Of a stretch of 64,000 bases of DNA, positions 26,531-35,928 are shown in pieces; position 1 is the stretch's first letter; every line of letters starts with the position of its first letter. The notes below the pieces were generated by a model that saw nothing but the letters and a program-made list of their open reading frames with translations, did not search any database and was not told the origin of the DNA. This DNA comes from Anaerostipes caccae L1-92. GTDB taxonomy: Bacteria; Bacillota; Clostridia; Lachnospirales; Lachnospiraceae. The position numbers and the translations under genes are program-made. Where the stretch lies: the NCBI RefSeq assembly GCF_014467075.1, contig NZ_AP023027.1:271001-335000 (forward strand). The letters are read 5' to 3'.

Positions 26531-27837
26531 GCAAAGCCCTTGACTATATCGAAAACCCGGACAAGACGGACGGGAAAATGCTTGTGTCCTCTTTCGGTTG
26601 CTCCTATGAAACGGCAGATATTGAGTTTGAATATACCCTGTCGCAAGCACTCCAAAAGGGGAACAATTTAGCCTTTCATCTGATACAGTCCTTTGAGCCG
26701 GGGGAAGTCGATTATCAGAAAGCCCATGAAATCGGAAAGCAGCTTGCCGACGCGGTAACAAAGGGGCAGCATGAGTATGTACTCACGACGCACATTGACA
26801 AAGGACACGTCCATAACCATATCATTTTTTGCGCGGTGAACTTTGTAGACCACCATAAATACAATTCCAACAAAAGGAGCTATTACGGCATACGGAACAT
26901 GAGCGACAAGCTGTGCCGGGAAAATGGCTTGTCCGTTGTCGTCCCCGGCAAGGGCAGCAAGGGAAAGAGCTATGCGGAGTACCAGGCAGAAAAGACGGGT
27001 ACAAGTTGGAAAGGCAAGCTGAAAACCACTGTTGACGCGCTTATCCCCCAAGTTTCCAGTTTTGAGGAATTGCTAACGCGGTTACAGGCGGCGGGCTATG
27101 AGATAAAGCCGGGGAAATATGTATCATGCCGCGCCCCCGGACAGGAACGCTTCACCCGCCTTAAAACCCTCGGCGCAGACTATACAGAGGAAGCCGTAAG
27201 GGAACGGATAGCGGGCAGACGGACAAAGGTGGCGAAAGCTCCCAGAGAGCAGCGCGGCGTGTCGCTGCTTATCGACATTGAGAACAGTATCAAGGCAGCG
27301 CAGAGTAAGGGCTATGAACAGTGGGCGAAAATCCACAATCTGAAACAGGCAGCTAAAACAATGAATTTCTTGACGGAACATAAGATTGAGCAGTACGCGG
27401 ATTTAGTCAGCCGGATTGAGGAAATGGCAGCGGAAAGCGGACAGGCGGCAGACGCATTGAAGAACGCCGAAAAGCGGCTTGCGGAAATGGCGGTGCTTAT
27501 CAAGAATGTTTCCACCTATCAAAAGACAAAGCCTGTCTATGACGCATACCGCAAGGCAAGGAACAGGGAGAAGTACCGCGCCGGACAGGAACAGGCAATT
27601 ATCCTCCATGAAGCCGCCGTAAGGTCACTGAAAGCGGCGGGCATTGCGAAGCTCCCGAACCTCGCCGCGCTGCAATCGGAGTATGAAGCCCTCCAAGCGC
27701 AGAAAGAAGCCCTTTACGCCGACTATGGAAAATTGAAAAAGAAAGTCCGGGAATATGATATTATCAAGCAGAACATTGACAGCATTTTACAGGCAGACAG
27801 ACAGCCGGAACGGGAAAAGGAAACAGAACGCGGATAA
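26491..27837 (+). CDS. MobP-type relaxase of the inner element
   Basis: A 448-residue relaxase that nicks oriT and is transferred with the strand. The likely catalytic Tyr19 lies in LDYIENP, and the metal-binding histidines are in HIDKGHVHNHIIF (H101, H106, H108, H110). The C-terminal half is helical with coiled coils. It follows mobC and oriT as usual. It differs in family from the MobV relaxase at 6088, so the two nested elements have separate transfer initiation systems. Confidence 0.88.
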   Translation: MAVTKIKPIKSTLSKALDYIENPDKTDGKMLVSSFGCSYETADIEFEYTLSQALQKGNNLAFHLIQSFEPGEVDYQKAHEIGKQLADAVTKGQHEYVLTTHIDKGHVHNHIIFCAVNFVDHHKYNSNKRSYYGIRNMSDKLCRENGLSVVVPGKGSKGKSYAEYQAEKTGTSWKGKLKTTVDALIPQVSSFEELLTRLQAAGYEIKPGKYVSCRAPGQERFTRLKTLGADYTEEAVRERIAGRRTKVAKAPREQRGVSLLIDIENSIKAAQSKGYEQWAKIHNLKQAAKTMNFLTEHKIEQYADLVSRIEEMAAESGQAADALKNAEKRLAEMAVLIKNVSTYQKTKPVYDAYRKARNREKYRAGQEQAIILHEAAVRSLKAAGIAKLPNLAALQSEYEALQAQKEALYADYGKLKKKVREYDIIKQNIDSILQADRQPEREKETERG

Positions 27838-27900
27838 GGATAGCAAAATCCCCGCCGCTGTGCTATGATAGGGCTATCAAAAAGCAGAGGAGCGTTGAGC

Positions 27901-28152
27901 ATGGAAAACCAGAAAATGCCGGAATATGAAACCATACGCGCCGCCGTTGCCGGGGAGAAATGGGCGGTGGAGAAAGTCGTGGATTGCTACAAGGACGAAA
28001 TCGACAGGCTATCGACGGTAGCGGTCAGACAGCCAGACGGAAGCACGAAACAGGAAATCAACGAAGATATGCGCCAGTCTATCACAAAGAAGCTGATAGA
28101 AGCCCTCCCGCAGTTCCCGCTTGAAGAAATGGAAAAGGGAAATGTCAGATAG
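27901..28152 (+). CDS. Small helix-turn-helix protein after the relaxase
   Basis: An 83-residue protein; ATG 27901 follows GAGGAG. YETIRAAVAGEKWAVEKVVD and IDRLSTVAV resemble the HTH_16 type also seen at 22782-23042. It ends the plus-strand mobilization operon and is followed by a terminator. A regulatory role is likely. Confidence 0.7.
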   Translation: MENQKMPEYETIRAAVAGEKWAVEKVVDCYKDEIDRLSTVAVRQPDGSTKQEINEDMRQSITKKLIEALPQFPLEEMEKGNVR

Positions 28153-28163
28153 GCAAAAAAAGA

Positions 28164-28208
28164 ACAGGGCGCGGAAGCCAGTATATGACTTCCGCGCCCT
28201 GTCTTTTT
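28164..28208 (+). terminator. Terminator of the mobilization operon
   Basis: ACAGGGCGCGGAAG is perfectly inverted 11 bases later and followed by CTTTTTAT. One of the strongest terminators in the window. Confidence 0.92.
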
Positions 28209-28229
28209 ATGGGTGCTGTTTTCGTGAAT

Positions 28230-28341
28230 GTTACGCAGTAGAACGCCATTTTCGGGGGTAAAGGTATAAAGTATCGCCTATCCGATTTTCACGCCCGGAA
28301 AGCCCTGTAAATCAAGGGATTTTCCGCACCTACTGCGTAAC
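28230..28341. repeat. 112-bp repeat with 12-bp inverted ends, copy 1
   Basis: Starts GTTACGCAGTAG and ends CTACTGCGTAAC. The inside shares TTTCGGGGG and AAGGTATAAA with copy 2 at 48220-48331, which has exactly the same length and orientation. It contains the stop codon of the cysteine-rich VLP gene. Confidence 0.85.
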
Positions 28342-28695
28342 AGGGGTGCGTCTTTTCCTCATGCGCTCGGCAGCTTGTCTGCGGGTGATACGCTTCCGGC
28401 AGACGGGGCAGTATTTGACACTGTTAGAGGTTGACGCAAAGAACGCGCCGCACTCGGTACACTTCTTCTTGTCCCCTGTCTGGTAAAGCTCCGCATAGAG
28501 TAGCCTGTCGGCGGGAAGCACCGCAGCCCGGAACCACTTGCAGAGAAGCGAATAGGAAATGAGCTGCGGACAAACGCACTCGTCCCCGTCGTCCAGTAAG
28601 ATACAGTTCCCGTTATCATAATTGCAGCACGTCCGGCGCACAAGGGCGTTGACTTTCCGGCTCTGGGGCGGCGTCAGCCGCTTAACCCCGTTCAT
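28330..28695 (-). CDS. Cysteine-rich VLP domain protein
   Basis: A 121-residue protein with many cysteines: RRTCCNYDNGNCILLDDG and CVCPQ in the N-terminal half and a zinc ribbon CTECGAFF..YCPVCR near the end, with a basic tail. This pattern fits the cysteine-rich VLP family of clostridial conjugative elements. It overlaps the preceding gene by 4 bases and is the last gene of the long minus-strand transfer operon. The function is unknown; nucleic-acid binding is likely. Confidence 0.8.
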   Translation of the reverse strand: MNGVKRLTPPQSRKVNALVRRTCCNYDNGNCILLDDGDECVCPQLISYSLLCKWFRAAVLPADRLLYAELYQTGDKKKCTECGAFFASTSNSVKYCPVCRKRITRRQAAERMRKRRTPVTQ

Positions 28696-28904
28696 ACTTC
28701 ATCAGCGGCGTAAATGGGAAGCTCTGCAAATTCCGCTTCGGTCAAAGCGTCCACTTTGGAAAGGGTGCGCTTTGCAAGCTCCCGCATATCCGCGTCCATG
28801 TAGGGCAGCGCGGCGTTGACATTCTCAATCAAAGCCCGCTTGCCGCCCTCGTTGTAAATGCTCAAAAGGTTTGTTTCTTCAACAGTCAGTCTAATCATGC
28901 TCAT
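28692..28904 (-). CDS. Transposon-transfer assisting protein (TTRAP-like)
   Basis: A 70-residue helical protein (VEETNLLSIYNEGGKRALIE, then MDADMRELAKRTL) that matches what I recall of the TTRAP family found in conjugative transposons. Overlaps both neighbours by 4 bases (ATGA-type coupling). Starts at 28904 or 28898 are both possible. The molecular role is not known. Confidence 0.75.
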   Translation of the reverse strand: MSMIRLTVEETNLLSIYNEGGKRALIENVNAALPYMDADMRELAKRTLSKVDALTEAEFAELPIYAADEV

Positions 28905-29854
28905 ACCTCCATATCGTGATTTTTTGTTTTTGCCGCCGCCTTTTTCGGGGCGGTCTTTGCCTTGTCTGCTTTAAGCTGCGCCCGGATAGAGGGGCGGGGC
29001 TTCCTTATCTTCCTGTCCCGGTTCTCCCCCTTGTCAATCAGCGCATACGTCCCATGTCTGCCCTCGATTTTGGAAAAGGCAAGGGTCTTGTAGGGCAGCA
29101 TGGAGAAAAGGCGGTCAGTGTCCTTTGTGGCTGCAAGCTGCATGAACGCCGGGGAAAGCTCTACCATGAAATGGGTCTTGTTGGGGCTGTTCGGCGTGTC
29201 GTGCCGCTTCATTTCCCGTACAATGCGCCGCGCTTCCGTTTCAATCAGCCCGTCCCGCAATGCGGCGATATGCGCCTTGAAATCCCCCGGCGGAAGCTGC
29301 TCCCGGCTGCGCCGTTCTTCCTGTAAGAGCGATTGCAGCGCGTCCGGGTCGTTGGGTACGGCTTCAAAGCGTTCAAACTTTCCAAGCTCATAATCGGGAT
29401 TGCCGTTGAAAAACTGTCCGGCGGGTATCTCCCGTTCCCCATGCTCATAAATCAGCTTCACCGTATCGGCGGGCAGCTCCTTTTCCTTGACGCGCTCATA
29501 ATGTTTAGCGTAGTCCAGTTCGTACAGATTGCCCTTGATTTTCCCGCGCTCCGTCCCCGTTAGCTCGATTGCATAGGCAAGGACGCGGTCGCTCGTCTGC
29601 TCCATGTAGAAACGCCATGTGTTGTGGGGCGCGGTGTCTTTGAGGAAAACGTCGCGCTCCCGGAAGCAATGCGTCCCGGACGGGCGGCAGAACCACAAAA
29701 GGGTCTTGTCCTCCTTGCGGGGGCTTGCCGCCGCCTTTGCGATAATCTCCTTGTCAATCTCCAAGTCGCTCTGGTAAAAGCCTGTGTTCTGCTTCATAAC
29801 CGCATTGAGGGAAGCGAACAAATCCACGTTCTCAAATTTACTCTGTTTCGGCAT
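28901..29854 (-). CDS. Element protein with KPSIRAQL-type C-terminal tail
   Basis: A 317-residue soluble protein. No catalytic motif is evident; the middle has an arrangement of YELDYAKHYERVKEKELPAD that resembles YodL/DUF4316-associated proteins of conjugative elements. The C-terminus is basic and contains PSIRAQLKADKAK, nearly the same tail as in the next protein upstream, and ends KNHDMEV. AAAGGAG precedes ATG 29854; it starts directly after the 1187-residue gene. The tail may be a shared recognition signal. Confidence 0.65.
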   Translation of the reverse strand: MPKQSKFENVDLFASLNAVMKQNTGFYQSDLEIDKEIIAKAAASPRKEDKTLLWFCRPSGTHCFRERDVFLKDTAPHNTWRFYMEQTSDRVLAYAIELTGTERGKIKGNLYELDYAKHYERVKEKELPADTVKLIYEHGEREIPAGQFFNGNPDYELGKFERFEAVPNDPDALQSLLQEERRSREQLPPGDFKAHIAALRDGLIETEARRIVREMKRHDTPNSPNKTHFMVELSPAFMQLAATKDTDRLFSMLPYKTLAFSKIEGRHGTYALIDKGENRDRKIRKPRPSIRAQLKADKAKTAPKKAAAKTKNHDMEV

Positions 29855-29857
29855 GGG

Positions 29858-32800
29858 TCAGCTCCTTTCCAAATCCTGTAATTTCTGCTTTGCGTTTTTC
29901 TTCTGCGCCTTTTCCTTGTCAGCCCTAAGCTGCGCCCGGATAGAGGGCTTCTTTTCCGGCTTCGCTTCCTTGCCGCGCTCTTTGTCGGCTTTGACCGCGT
30001 TAGCCAGGTCAACAAGGGAAATTGTTTCTCCCGCCTTAACCTTTGCTTCCAGTTCGTCAACGGTAGGGGTGTTGTTGATGATACCGTCAAAGTTGTTGTC
30101 GTTCTGCTCTACGGTGTCCTCGATATGCTTCAAGGGGTTTGCCTTTTCCGGCTGCTCTGCGGCAACAGCAAACGCCCGCGTCCCGTTCCCCATAATCAGA
30201 TACTTTCCGTCGTCCGACTGGTGGTGAAAGCCATATCCGGCGGCTTCTATCTGCTCCCGGCTCATGGCGGTCACATGGAAAGTCCCCCTCGGTGTCTGGA
30301 TTGTTTCGCCCGTTGTCAGCTCGTCCGGGGTAAGCTGCTTCTGCTCCTGTAAAAACTCCGGCACTTGCCGGAAGCCTACGCTGTCAACGTAATGCGCGGT
30401 GTCCTGTCCGTTCTGATGAAGCACTACCACGTCCGAAACGGAAAGGCTGTGTCCCTTAAAATCTTTTGGGTGGTCGATATTGAAGCGGGTATAAATATCT
30501 TCAAGGGAAGTTTCCGGCGCAAGGGGCGCGGAATAGACAAGCTCATAGTTCGCTTTATCAACCACATTTCCCGCCGCCTGCAGGCGGTCGTAAGGCTCAA
30601 AGCGGAAGTCCCTTGTTTCGTCCCCGCCCTTTATCTGGTAAATGGAAAAGGTGTCCTTGTCCTGTCCGGTGGTCTGCGCCGTTTCCTGTGCCTTTGCGTA
30701 AAGCTGCTTTACGTCGCCCTCGGTCAGCTCGCCGCTTTTGAGCTGCCCCATAAGCTCGCGGCATTTCTCCGGCGTTCCCGTATAAAGCACGTCGCCCATT
30801 TTCGCCCGCCCGTTCTCCTGTGTCACATAGGCTTGCAAGAGGTGGCTGTTTTCCCGGCTGTCGCTGTAAGGGTTCCGGCGCACTCTGTAAATCGTTTCCG
30901 GGGTAAAGGCTTCTTTCGGGGCTGCTTCCGGCTTTTCTTTCCCGGCTGTATCTGCTTTTTTCGGGGCTTCCGGCTGTGGCGCGGCTTCTTGTCCCTCTCT
31001 GGTGGGCTGCTCCTGTCCGGCGGTCTGCTCCTTGTCCTGTGCCTTTTGCAGCTCCGCAAAATTCGCGTCTATGGAATTGATAATCTCGGCGGCTGCGCTG
31101 CGTATCGTTTCAAGGGAGCTTTTCAGCTCGGACAGCTCCCGCCCGCTGCTCCACCCGGCGACATAGCCGAAAGAATAGTCCGACGTGTCAAGCCCGTAAT
31201 GTTGGCAGACGGTATAGGCGACGCTTTCCGCTTCGACTTCGCGGGTGCGGCGGTCAACGCGGGGTTGCTCGTCCTTTGGCGCGTTGAGGTCAATGTCGTG
31301 CAGCTTCGCATGGGCGATTTCGTGAATGGCGGTCTTTAAGGTCTGTAATTCGCTCATGCCCTCGTTGATAGCAATGCGCTTGTCCTCCAAGTGGTAGTAG
31401 CCATGAGAGCCGCCCTCGATATTCTCAAAGGCGATAGGAACGGGGGAAGTCTTTTCAAGGGCTGCGAAAAAGTCCTTATAGCGGTCAACGTCGCCTGTCA
31501 GTTCGTCAACGGCAATGTCCGGCAGTTCCTTTCCCTCGGTCTGGGAAACGTCAAAGACGGATACCACCTTGTAGGCGGGTATGGTGATTTCCTTTTCCTC
31601 GGTGACGGGCTTTCCGTCCTTGCCGATTATGGGCTTCTGCGTGTGCGGGTCGATTTTCTGCATTTCCTGTTTGATTTTATAGGGCGACGGGGCAATGATT
31701 TTAATTCCCTTTTGCCCTCTCATCACATTTCGCTCAAAGTTGTTCTTCCAAGCGGAAAAGCCCGCCAAAAGGGAAGCGTCCGGCTTCTGCATGGCGATAA
31801 GGACGGTGTTTCGGAAGCTGTAATTATGGAATTTTGACATGACTTTCAGATATTCCTTGTAACGCTCGCTGTCAAAGAGTTCCGTAATGCCCTGTTCCAG
31901 ACGGTCGGTAATCTCTTTTAATTTCTCGGCGGGCTTCCCGGCTGTCAGCACGATAGGGATAACCGGGTGCGGCTCCTGTGGCTGCTCTGCGGCGGTTCGG
32001 GCGGTCTGCTCTGTGGCGGCTGCGTCCATAAAGGTCTTGTCCTGTCCGCCGCGTTCCGGCTGTGGGAAGCTCATAACGCGGTATTCTTTGGGTATCTCGT
32101 TTTCCGTTCCCCGATACCATTCGGTAAAGGTGTTCTGATTGTTATAGATATAGCCCTGTTCGGTAAACTGCCCCTTATCCTTGCTAACTGCGTCCCGCCC
32201 GTATTCTTCATACTTGAAATATTTCTTTGCTTCTTCGGGAAGCTCCAGCTCGTCCAGTTCGTCGATAAGATAATAACCGTAATCTTCTTCGCTGCGGACA
32301 GTGGGATAGAGCCAGTAACAGTCAAGGTTTTGTGCAAGGTTGATAAGGTCTTTCATGCTTCCGGCATACTCGCCATGTGTAACCGCCGCCGCAAATTTAT
32401 CCTTGTCCCCGTCACTCTGCATTTCCAGAAGTTTTCCAAAATAATTCAGCTCGTCCATGCTTGCGCTTTGGATAACGGAAAGCGGCAAGTCAAAGGGGCA
32501 GTCCTCCGTAGAAGAATACCCGTTGATGAAAAAATCCTGCGGATTGTCTGCGGTAATGCCGACGCTTTCCATAGCCGCATGAAGCTGCTCTGTTGTGGTC
32601 GGCATGGGAAGCCACACGCCGCCCGGTTTGCCTGTTTCAAAGCGGCTGCGGCTGTCGATAAGAATTGAAAACTGCTCGTTTATGGTTTCACGCTCCTTTC
32701 TCTGTTCGGTGTCCTGTGGCGGCTCTGCTGTGGTGGGGGCTGCTTTTTCAGCGGTAGGCTGCGCCCGTTCCTCGCCCTCGATAGCATAGCCCGGTAAAAG

Positions 32801-33421
32801 CTGCCCGTTTACTTTGAAATGCTCTGCATACTCTGGCGGGATAGGCGGCGATACCTCGGTGAATAAATGCTGATAGGCTTTGATACGCCCATTCAGATAT
32901 TTTTCCATAGCTGCCTTGTCTGCAAAGACTTTCCTTTCCTGTCCGGCGATTTTTGCCTGTCCGTAATTGTGGGGGCTGTTGGTGTAAATACTCCATGAAA
33001 GCGTCCACGAATAGGGAATGGATTTCTCTTTTTCCCTGTCATACCGGGTATTCTCGGATATGTGGTAGCGCATTTGGTAGACGCGGTTGCTGATGTGCTT
33101 CCCGTAGTCCGTAGCTTCCCACTGGTTCGCGGTATGCGTAGCTTCGGGTGTCCTCACATACTCAATGGCTTTGTCAATGGCAAGGGTCTTTCCCGCCTGT
33201 TCGTCCCATGCCGCCGCCTGTTCTTGCAAGGCTTCAAAAGCTGCCTGTTCAGCCGCCGCGTATTCTTCCCGCAATGCCTGTAACTGTTCTAAGGGCAGGG
33301 CGGTAAGCCCGGAAAGGTCAGCGGTCTGTTCCTCAAAATAAATATTTCGCTCTATCCGCATACTGTCAGCCGGGTCTAACTTGTCACGCTCAAACATGGA
33401 GTAACCTTTTTTCTTTTCCAT
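29858..33421 (-). CDS. Multidomain antirestriction protein (ArdA-like, ArdC-like, zinc peptidase, YodL)
   Basis: An 1187-residue protein likely to protect incoming single-stranded DNA in the recipient. Residues about 250-470 resemble ArdA (LINLAQNLDCYWLYP). Residues about 500-590 resemble the ArdC single-stranded DNA-binding domain (YSFRNTVLIAMQKP, FSAWKNNFERNV). HEIAH at 700-704 with a later Glu is a zincin of the ImmA/IrrE kind. A YodL-like domain lies near 960-1020, and the tail has KKPSIRAQLRADK. AAAGGAG precedes ATG. In the family such proteins are made early after conjugation; here it sits behind topB in the transfer operon. Confidence 0.8.
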   Translation of the reverse strand: MEKKKGYSMFERDKLDPADSMRIERNIYFEEQTADLSGLTALPLEQLQALREEYAAAEQAAFEALQEQAAAWDEQAGKTLAIDKAIEYVRTPEATHTANQWEATDYGKHISNRVYQMRYHISENTRYDREKEKSIPYSWTLSWSIYTNSPHNYGQAKIAGQERKVFADKAAMEKYLNGRIKAYQHLFTEVSPPIPPEYAEHFKVNGQLLPGYAIEGEERAQPTAEKAAPTTAEPPQDTEQRKERETINEQFSILIDSRSRFETGKPGGVWLPMPTTTEQLHAAMESVGITADNPQDFFINGYSSTEDCPFDLPLSVIQSASMDELNYFGKLLEMQSDGDKDKFAAAVTHGEYAGSMKDLINLAQNLDCYWLYPTVRSEEDYGYYLIDELDELELPEEAKKYFKYEEYGRDAVSKDKGQFTEQGYIYNNQNTFTEWYRGTENEIPKEYRVMSFPQPERGGQDKTFMDAAATEQTARTAAEQPQEPHPVIPIVLTAGKPAEKLKEITDRLEQGITELFDSERYKEYLKVMSKFHNYSFRNTVLIAMQKPDASLLAGFSAWKNNFERNVMRGQKGIKIIAPSPYKIKQEMQKIDPHTQKPIIGKDGKPVTEEKEITIPAYKVVSVFDVSQTEGKELPDIAVDELTGDVDRYKDFFAALEKTSPVPIAFENIEGGSHGYYHLEDKRIAINEGMSELQTLKTAIHEIAHAKLHDIDLNAPKDEQPRVDRRTREVEAESVAYTVCQHYGLDTSDYSFGYVAGWSSGRELSELKSSLETIRSAAAEIINSIDANFAELQKAQDKEQTAGQEQPTREGQEAAPQPEAPKKADTAGKEKPEAAPKEAFTPETIYRVRRNPYSDSRENSHLLQAYVTQENGRAKMGDVLYTGTPEKCRELMGQLKSGELTEGDVKQLYAKAQETAQTTGQDKDTFSIYQIKGGDETRDFRFEPYDRLQAAGNVVDKANYELVYSAPLAPETSLEDIYTRFNIDHPKDFKGHSLSVSDVVVLHQNGQDTAHYVDSVGFRQVPEFLQEQKQLTPDELTTGETIQTPRGTFHVTAMSREQIEAAGYGFHHQSDDGKYLIMGNGTRAFAVAAEQPEKANPLKHIEDTVEQNDNNFDGIINNTPTVDELEAKVKAGETISLVDLANAVKADKERGKEAKPEKKPSIRAQLRADKEKAQKKNAKQKLQDLERS

Positions 33422-33524
33422 TCATTCGCTCCTTTCTGAAATGGCGGCGCACCGCCGCGCTTTTGGGGTTCGCCCCGTACTACGGTGGGCTGTGCGTTAT
33501 GCCAACAATTTTTTCATTTTTTTA

Positions 33525-33629
33525 GAGGGTTTGGGAAACTTCCCAACAAGCAAAATCCCCGTCCGGCGCGTCAGCGGCAGGACAGGGATTTACGGAAGTG
33601 GGTACCCGCTTCCTATGCTTGCTATTCAA
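33525..33629 (-). other. oriT-like region 2, inverted copy between topB and the antirestriction gene
   Basis: Read on the minus strand, it repeats both parts of oriT-like region 1: TAGCAAGCATAGGAAGCGGG with the CTTCC arm (33626-33594) and TTGGGA-AGTT-TCCCAA (33546-33531) followed by ACCCTC. The middle differs. It fills most of the 212-base gap between two genes and ends just after the topB stop codon. Confidence 0.75.
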
Positions 33630-33633
33630 GTTT

Positions 33634-35724
33634 TTAGTTCTTCTGTACTTCGATACGGTAGTTGACGTATTTCCCGCCAGTGTCAGCCAGAACGATAGTT
33701 CCGTCATAGGTCTTGCCTGTTTTCGGGGAATAGAGCTTCTTCACATTCACTTTGCCGGATTTAAGGAGCGCGGCGGCAATCTTCGCGGAAAAAGCGGTCT
33801 TGCGTTCCTCGAAAAAGCGGTCATTCTTCCACATGACAAAGGCACATTCTTTGTTGCTGCAATAATAGTTTTTCTTCCCCTCATGGACGGGGGAACCGCA
33901 ACGGGGGCATTTGCCGACAGAGGGCTTTTCCTCCCGGAACAAATCCTTTTTCCCGTCCAGTGCTGCGGCGTGTGTCTGCACAAGCTCCCGCGCCATAGCT
34001 TCAATGCCGGACAGAAATTCGCCGGGGTCTGCGGCTCCCTTTGCTATCTGCGTCAGATTGTTTTCCCATTCTGCGGTAAGCTGCGGGGAAGTGAGCATAT
34101 CCGGCAAGACTGATATAAGGGCGGCTCCGTTCTGCGTGGGGATAAGCTGCTTCCCCTTGCGCTCTGCAAAGCCGCCCTTTACCAGTTTTTCAATGACGGC
34201 GGCGCGGGTGGCGGGAGTGCCAAGCCCCCGGCGTTCCGCGTCCGGGTCGGTGTCCCCGTTCCCGGCTCGCTCCATAGCAGAGAGAAGCGACGCTTCGCTG
34301 TGGGGCTTCGGCGGCGTTGTGGTATGCTCCGTTACTTTTGCGGCGGGGTTAGGAAAGTTCTGTCCCTCGGAAAGCTCCGGCAGCGTCACGCCCTCATTTT
34401 CCCCGTCCTCTGCTTCGGGCTTATCTTTCAGCGTCGCCCGGTATCTGCGTTCAAGCTCTTTCCAACCCTCCGCAAGTACGGTCTTTCCCCTTGCGGTGAA
34501 GTCTGTCCCGGCGCATGAGAAAACCGCCGTAACCGCTTCATAAATATGCGGCTCGGCGGTGGCAAAAAGCAGACGCGCCCCCGCAAGGGTAAGGATATTC
34601 TTCTCGCTTTCCGGCAGCGCGTCCGGGTCAGCCTTTGCAAGCTCCATAGTGGGAATGATTGCGTGGTGGTCTGATACTTTCTTGCTGTCTAATACCTTTG
34701 CAATCTCCGGCGTGAAGTCCGCGCCCGCCATAAAGGGGAGCTTTTCGCAAAGCAGCGCGATAATGTCCGCTGCGGTGCCGCCCATGTCGTCAGTAAGAAA
34801 GCTGCTGTCCGTCCTCGGATAAGTAAGGAGCCGCTTTTCATAAAGGGATTGTGCAAGGTCAAGGGTCTGCTTTGCGGTGTAACCGAAAATGCGGTTCGTT
34901 TCCCGCTGCAAAGAGGTAAGGTCAAAGAGCTTTGGCGGGGCTGCGGTTTTCTTCTCTCTGGTAAGGGAAACGCATACCGCCTTTCCCGCTTCGCAAGCCC
35001 CTTTCAGCGCGTCGGCTTCTGCCTTGTCCGAAATCCTTTCGCTTGCCGCGTCCGCGCCGGATAAATCAAGGCGAACATGATAATATTTTTCTTTCTGGAA
35101 ATGGGAGATAGCCGCGTCCCGGTCGGTGAGCATTTTTAAGGTCGGGGTCTGGACGCGCCCCACGTTCAAGGTCTTTCCATACAGGCAGGAGAAAAGCCGG
35201 GTGGCGTTAATGCCGATAAGCCAGTCAGCCTTTGCGCGGCAGAGGGCGGACGCAAAGAGCGCGCCATAGTCCCGCCCGTCTTTGAGGGAAGCAAAGCCCG
35301 CCTTAATCGCCCCGTCCTCCATTGAAGAAATCCACAAGCGGCGCATGGGCTTCTTGCAGCCCGCCACTTCGTAGACAAAGCGGAAAATCAATTCACCCTC
35401 GCGCCCCGCGTCACACGCATTTACCACTTCGGAAACGTCGGCGCGGTGCATAAGCTCTTTAATGGTTTTGAATTGCTTCCCCTTGTCCGGGTCAACGGCG
35501 TACTGCCATTCCTCCGGCAGAATGGGTAAGCTGTCAAAACTCCATTTTTTATATTGCTCCCCGTAGGCGGCAGCTTCCGCAAGCTGTACCAAATGCCCGA
35601 CGCACCATGAAATGAGGTAGCCGCCGCCCTCGATATACCCGTCCTGTTTCCCCTTAATGCCAAGCGCGGCGGCGATAGTCTGCGCCACGCTCGGCTTTTC
35701 TGCAATCACAAGTCTAAATGCCAT
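33634..35724 (-). CDS. topB: DNA topoisomerase III (type IA)
   Basis: A 696-residue topoisomerase that relaxes or decatenates single-strand-containing DNA, useful during conjugative replication. The Toprim domain starts RLVIAEKPSVA and has DAGREGEL at 105-112; the catalytic Tyr302 is in TYPRTDSS; a C-terminal zinc finger (CPRCGSPV to CSNKEC) is near residue 620-645. AAAGGAGG precedes ATG. TopB is a standard member of Tn1549-like transfer regions. Confidence 0.93.
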   Translation of the reverse strand: MAFRLVIAEKPSVAQTIAAALGIKGKQDGYIEGGGYLISWCVGHLVQLAEAAAYGEQYKKWSFDSLPILPEEWQYAVDPDKGKQFKTIKELMHRADVSEVVNACDAGREGELIFRFVYEVAGCKKPMRRLWISSMEDGAIKAGFASLKDGRDYGALFASALCRAKADWLIGINATRLFSCLYGKTLNVGRVQTPTLKMLTDRDAAISHFQKEKYYHVRLDLSGADAASERISDKAEADALKGACEAGKAVCVSLTREKKTAAPPKLFDLTSLQRETNRIFGYTAKQTLDLAQSLYEKRLLTYPRTDSSFLTDDMGGTAADIIALLCEKLPFMAGADFTPEIAKVLDSKKVSDHHAIIPTMELAKADPDALPESEKNILTLAGARLLFATAEPHIYEAVTAVFSCAGTDFTARGKTVLAEGWKELERRYRATLKDKPEAEDGENEGVTLPELSEGQNFPNPAAKVTEHTTTPPKPHSEASLLSAMERAGNGDTDPDAERRGLGTPATRAAVIEKLVKGGFAERKGKQLIPTQNGAALISVLPDMLTSPQLTAEWENNLTQIAKGAADPGEFLSGIEAMARELVQTHAAALDGKKDLFREEKPSVGKCPRCGSPVHEGKKNYYCSNKECAFVMWKNDRFFEERKTAFSAKIAAALLKSGKVNVKKLYSPKTGKTYDGTIVLADTGGKYVNYRIEVQKN

Positions 35725-35739
35725 GAAAAAATCCTCCTT

Positions 35740-35928
35740 TCAGCGTTCCGGCGCGGTGTGCTTCTTCTCCTGTGCCTGTTTCAGACAATAGCCGATACAG
35801 GGGGATTGCGCCTTATAAGGGCAACGCATACACGCCGGGGATTTTGGAACGGGCGGCGCACTGTCACGCCGCCCGGTGGGTCTTTGTACCATCATTTTTT
35901 CTAAAGGGTTTTCGGTAAAAAGCGTCAT
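35740..35928 (-). CDS. Small cysteine-containing element protein
   Basis: A 62-residue protein with [16 protein letters not shown], four cysteines that may bind zinc. It overlaps the stop of the DUF4366 gene by 4 bases and is followed by topB after 15 bases, so it belongs to the operon. Proteins like this lie before topB in related elements; the function is unknown. Confidence 0.6.
   Translation of the reverse strand: MTLFTENPLEKMMVQRPTGRRDSAPPVPKSPACMRCPYKAQSPCIGYCLKQAQEKKHTAPER

Noticed and set aside
30365-31339. 324-codon plus-strand frame
   Set aside because: It is a shadow of the GC-rich antirestriction gene on the other strand; composition follows that gene's third codon positions.
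35740-35928. Reading [12 protein letters not shown] as a radical SAM or ferredoxin motif
   Set aside because: The spacing does not match CxxxCxxC or CxxCxxC and the protein is only 62 residues.
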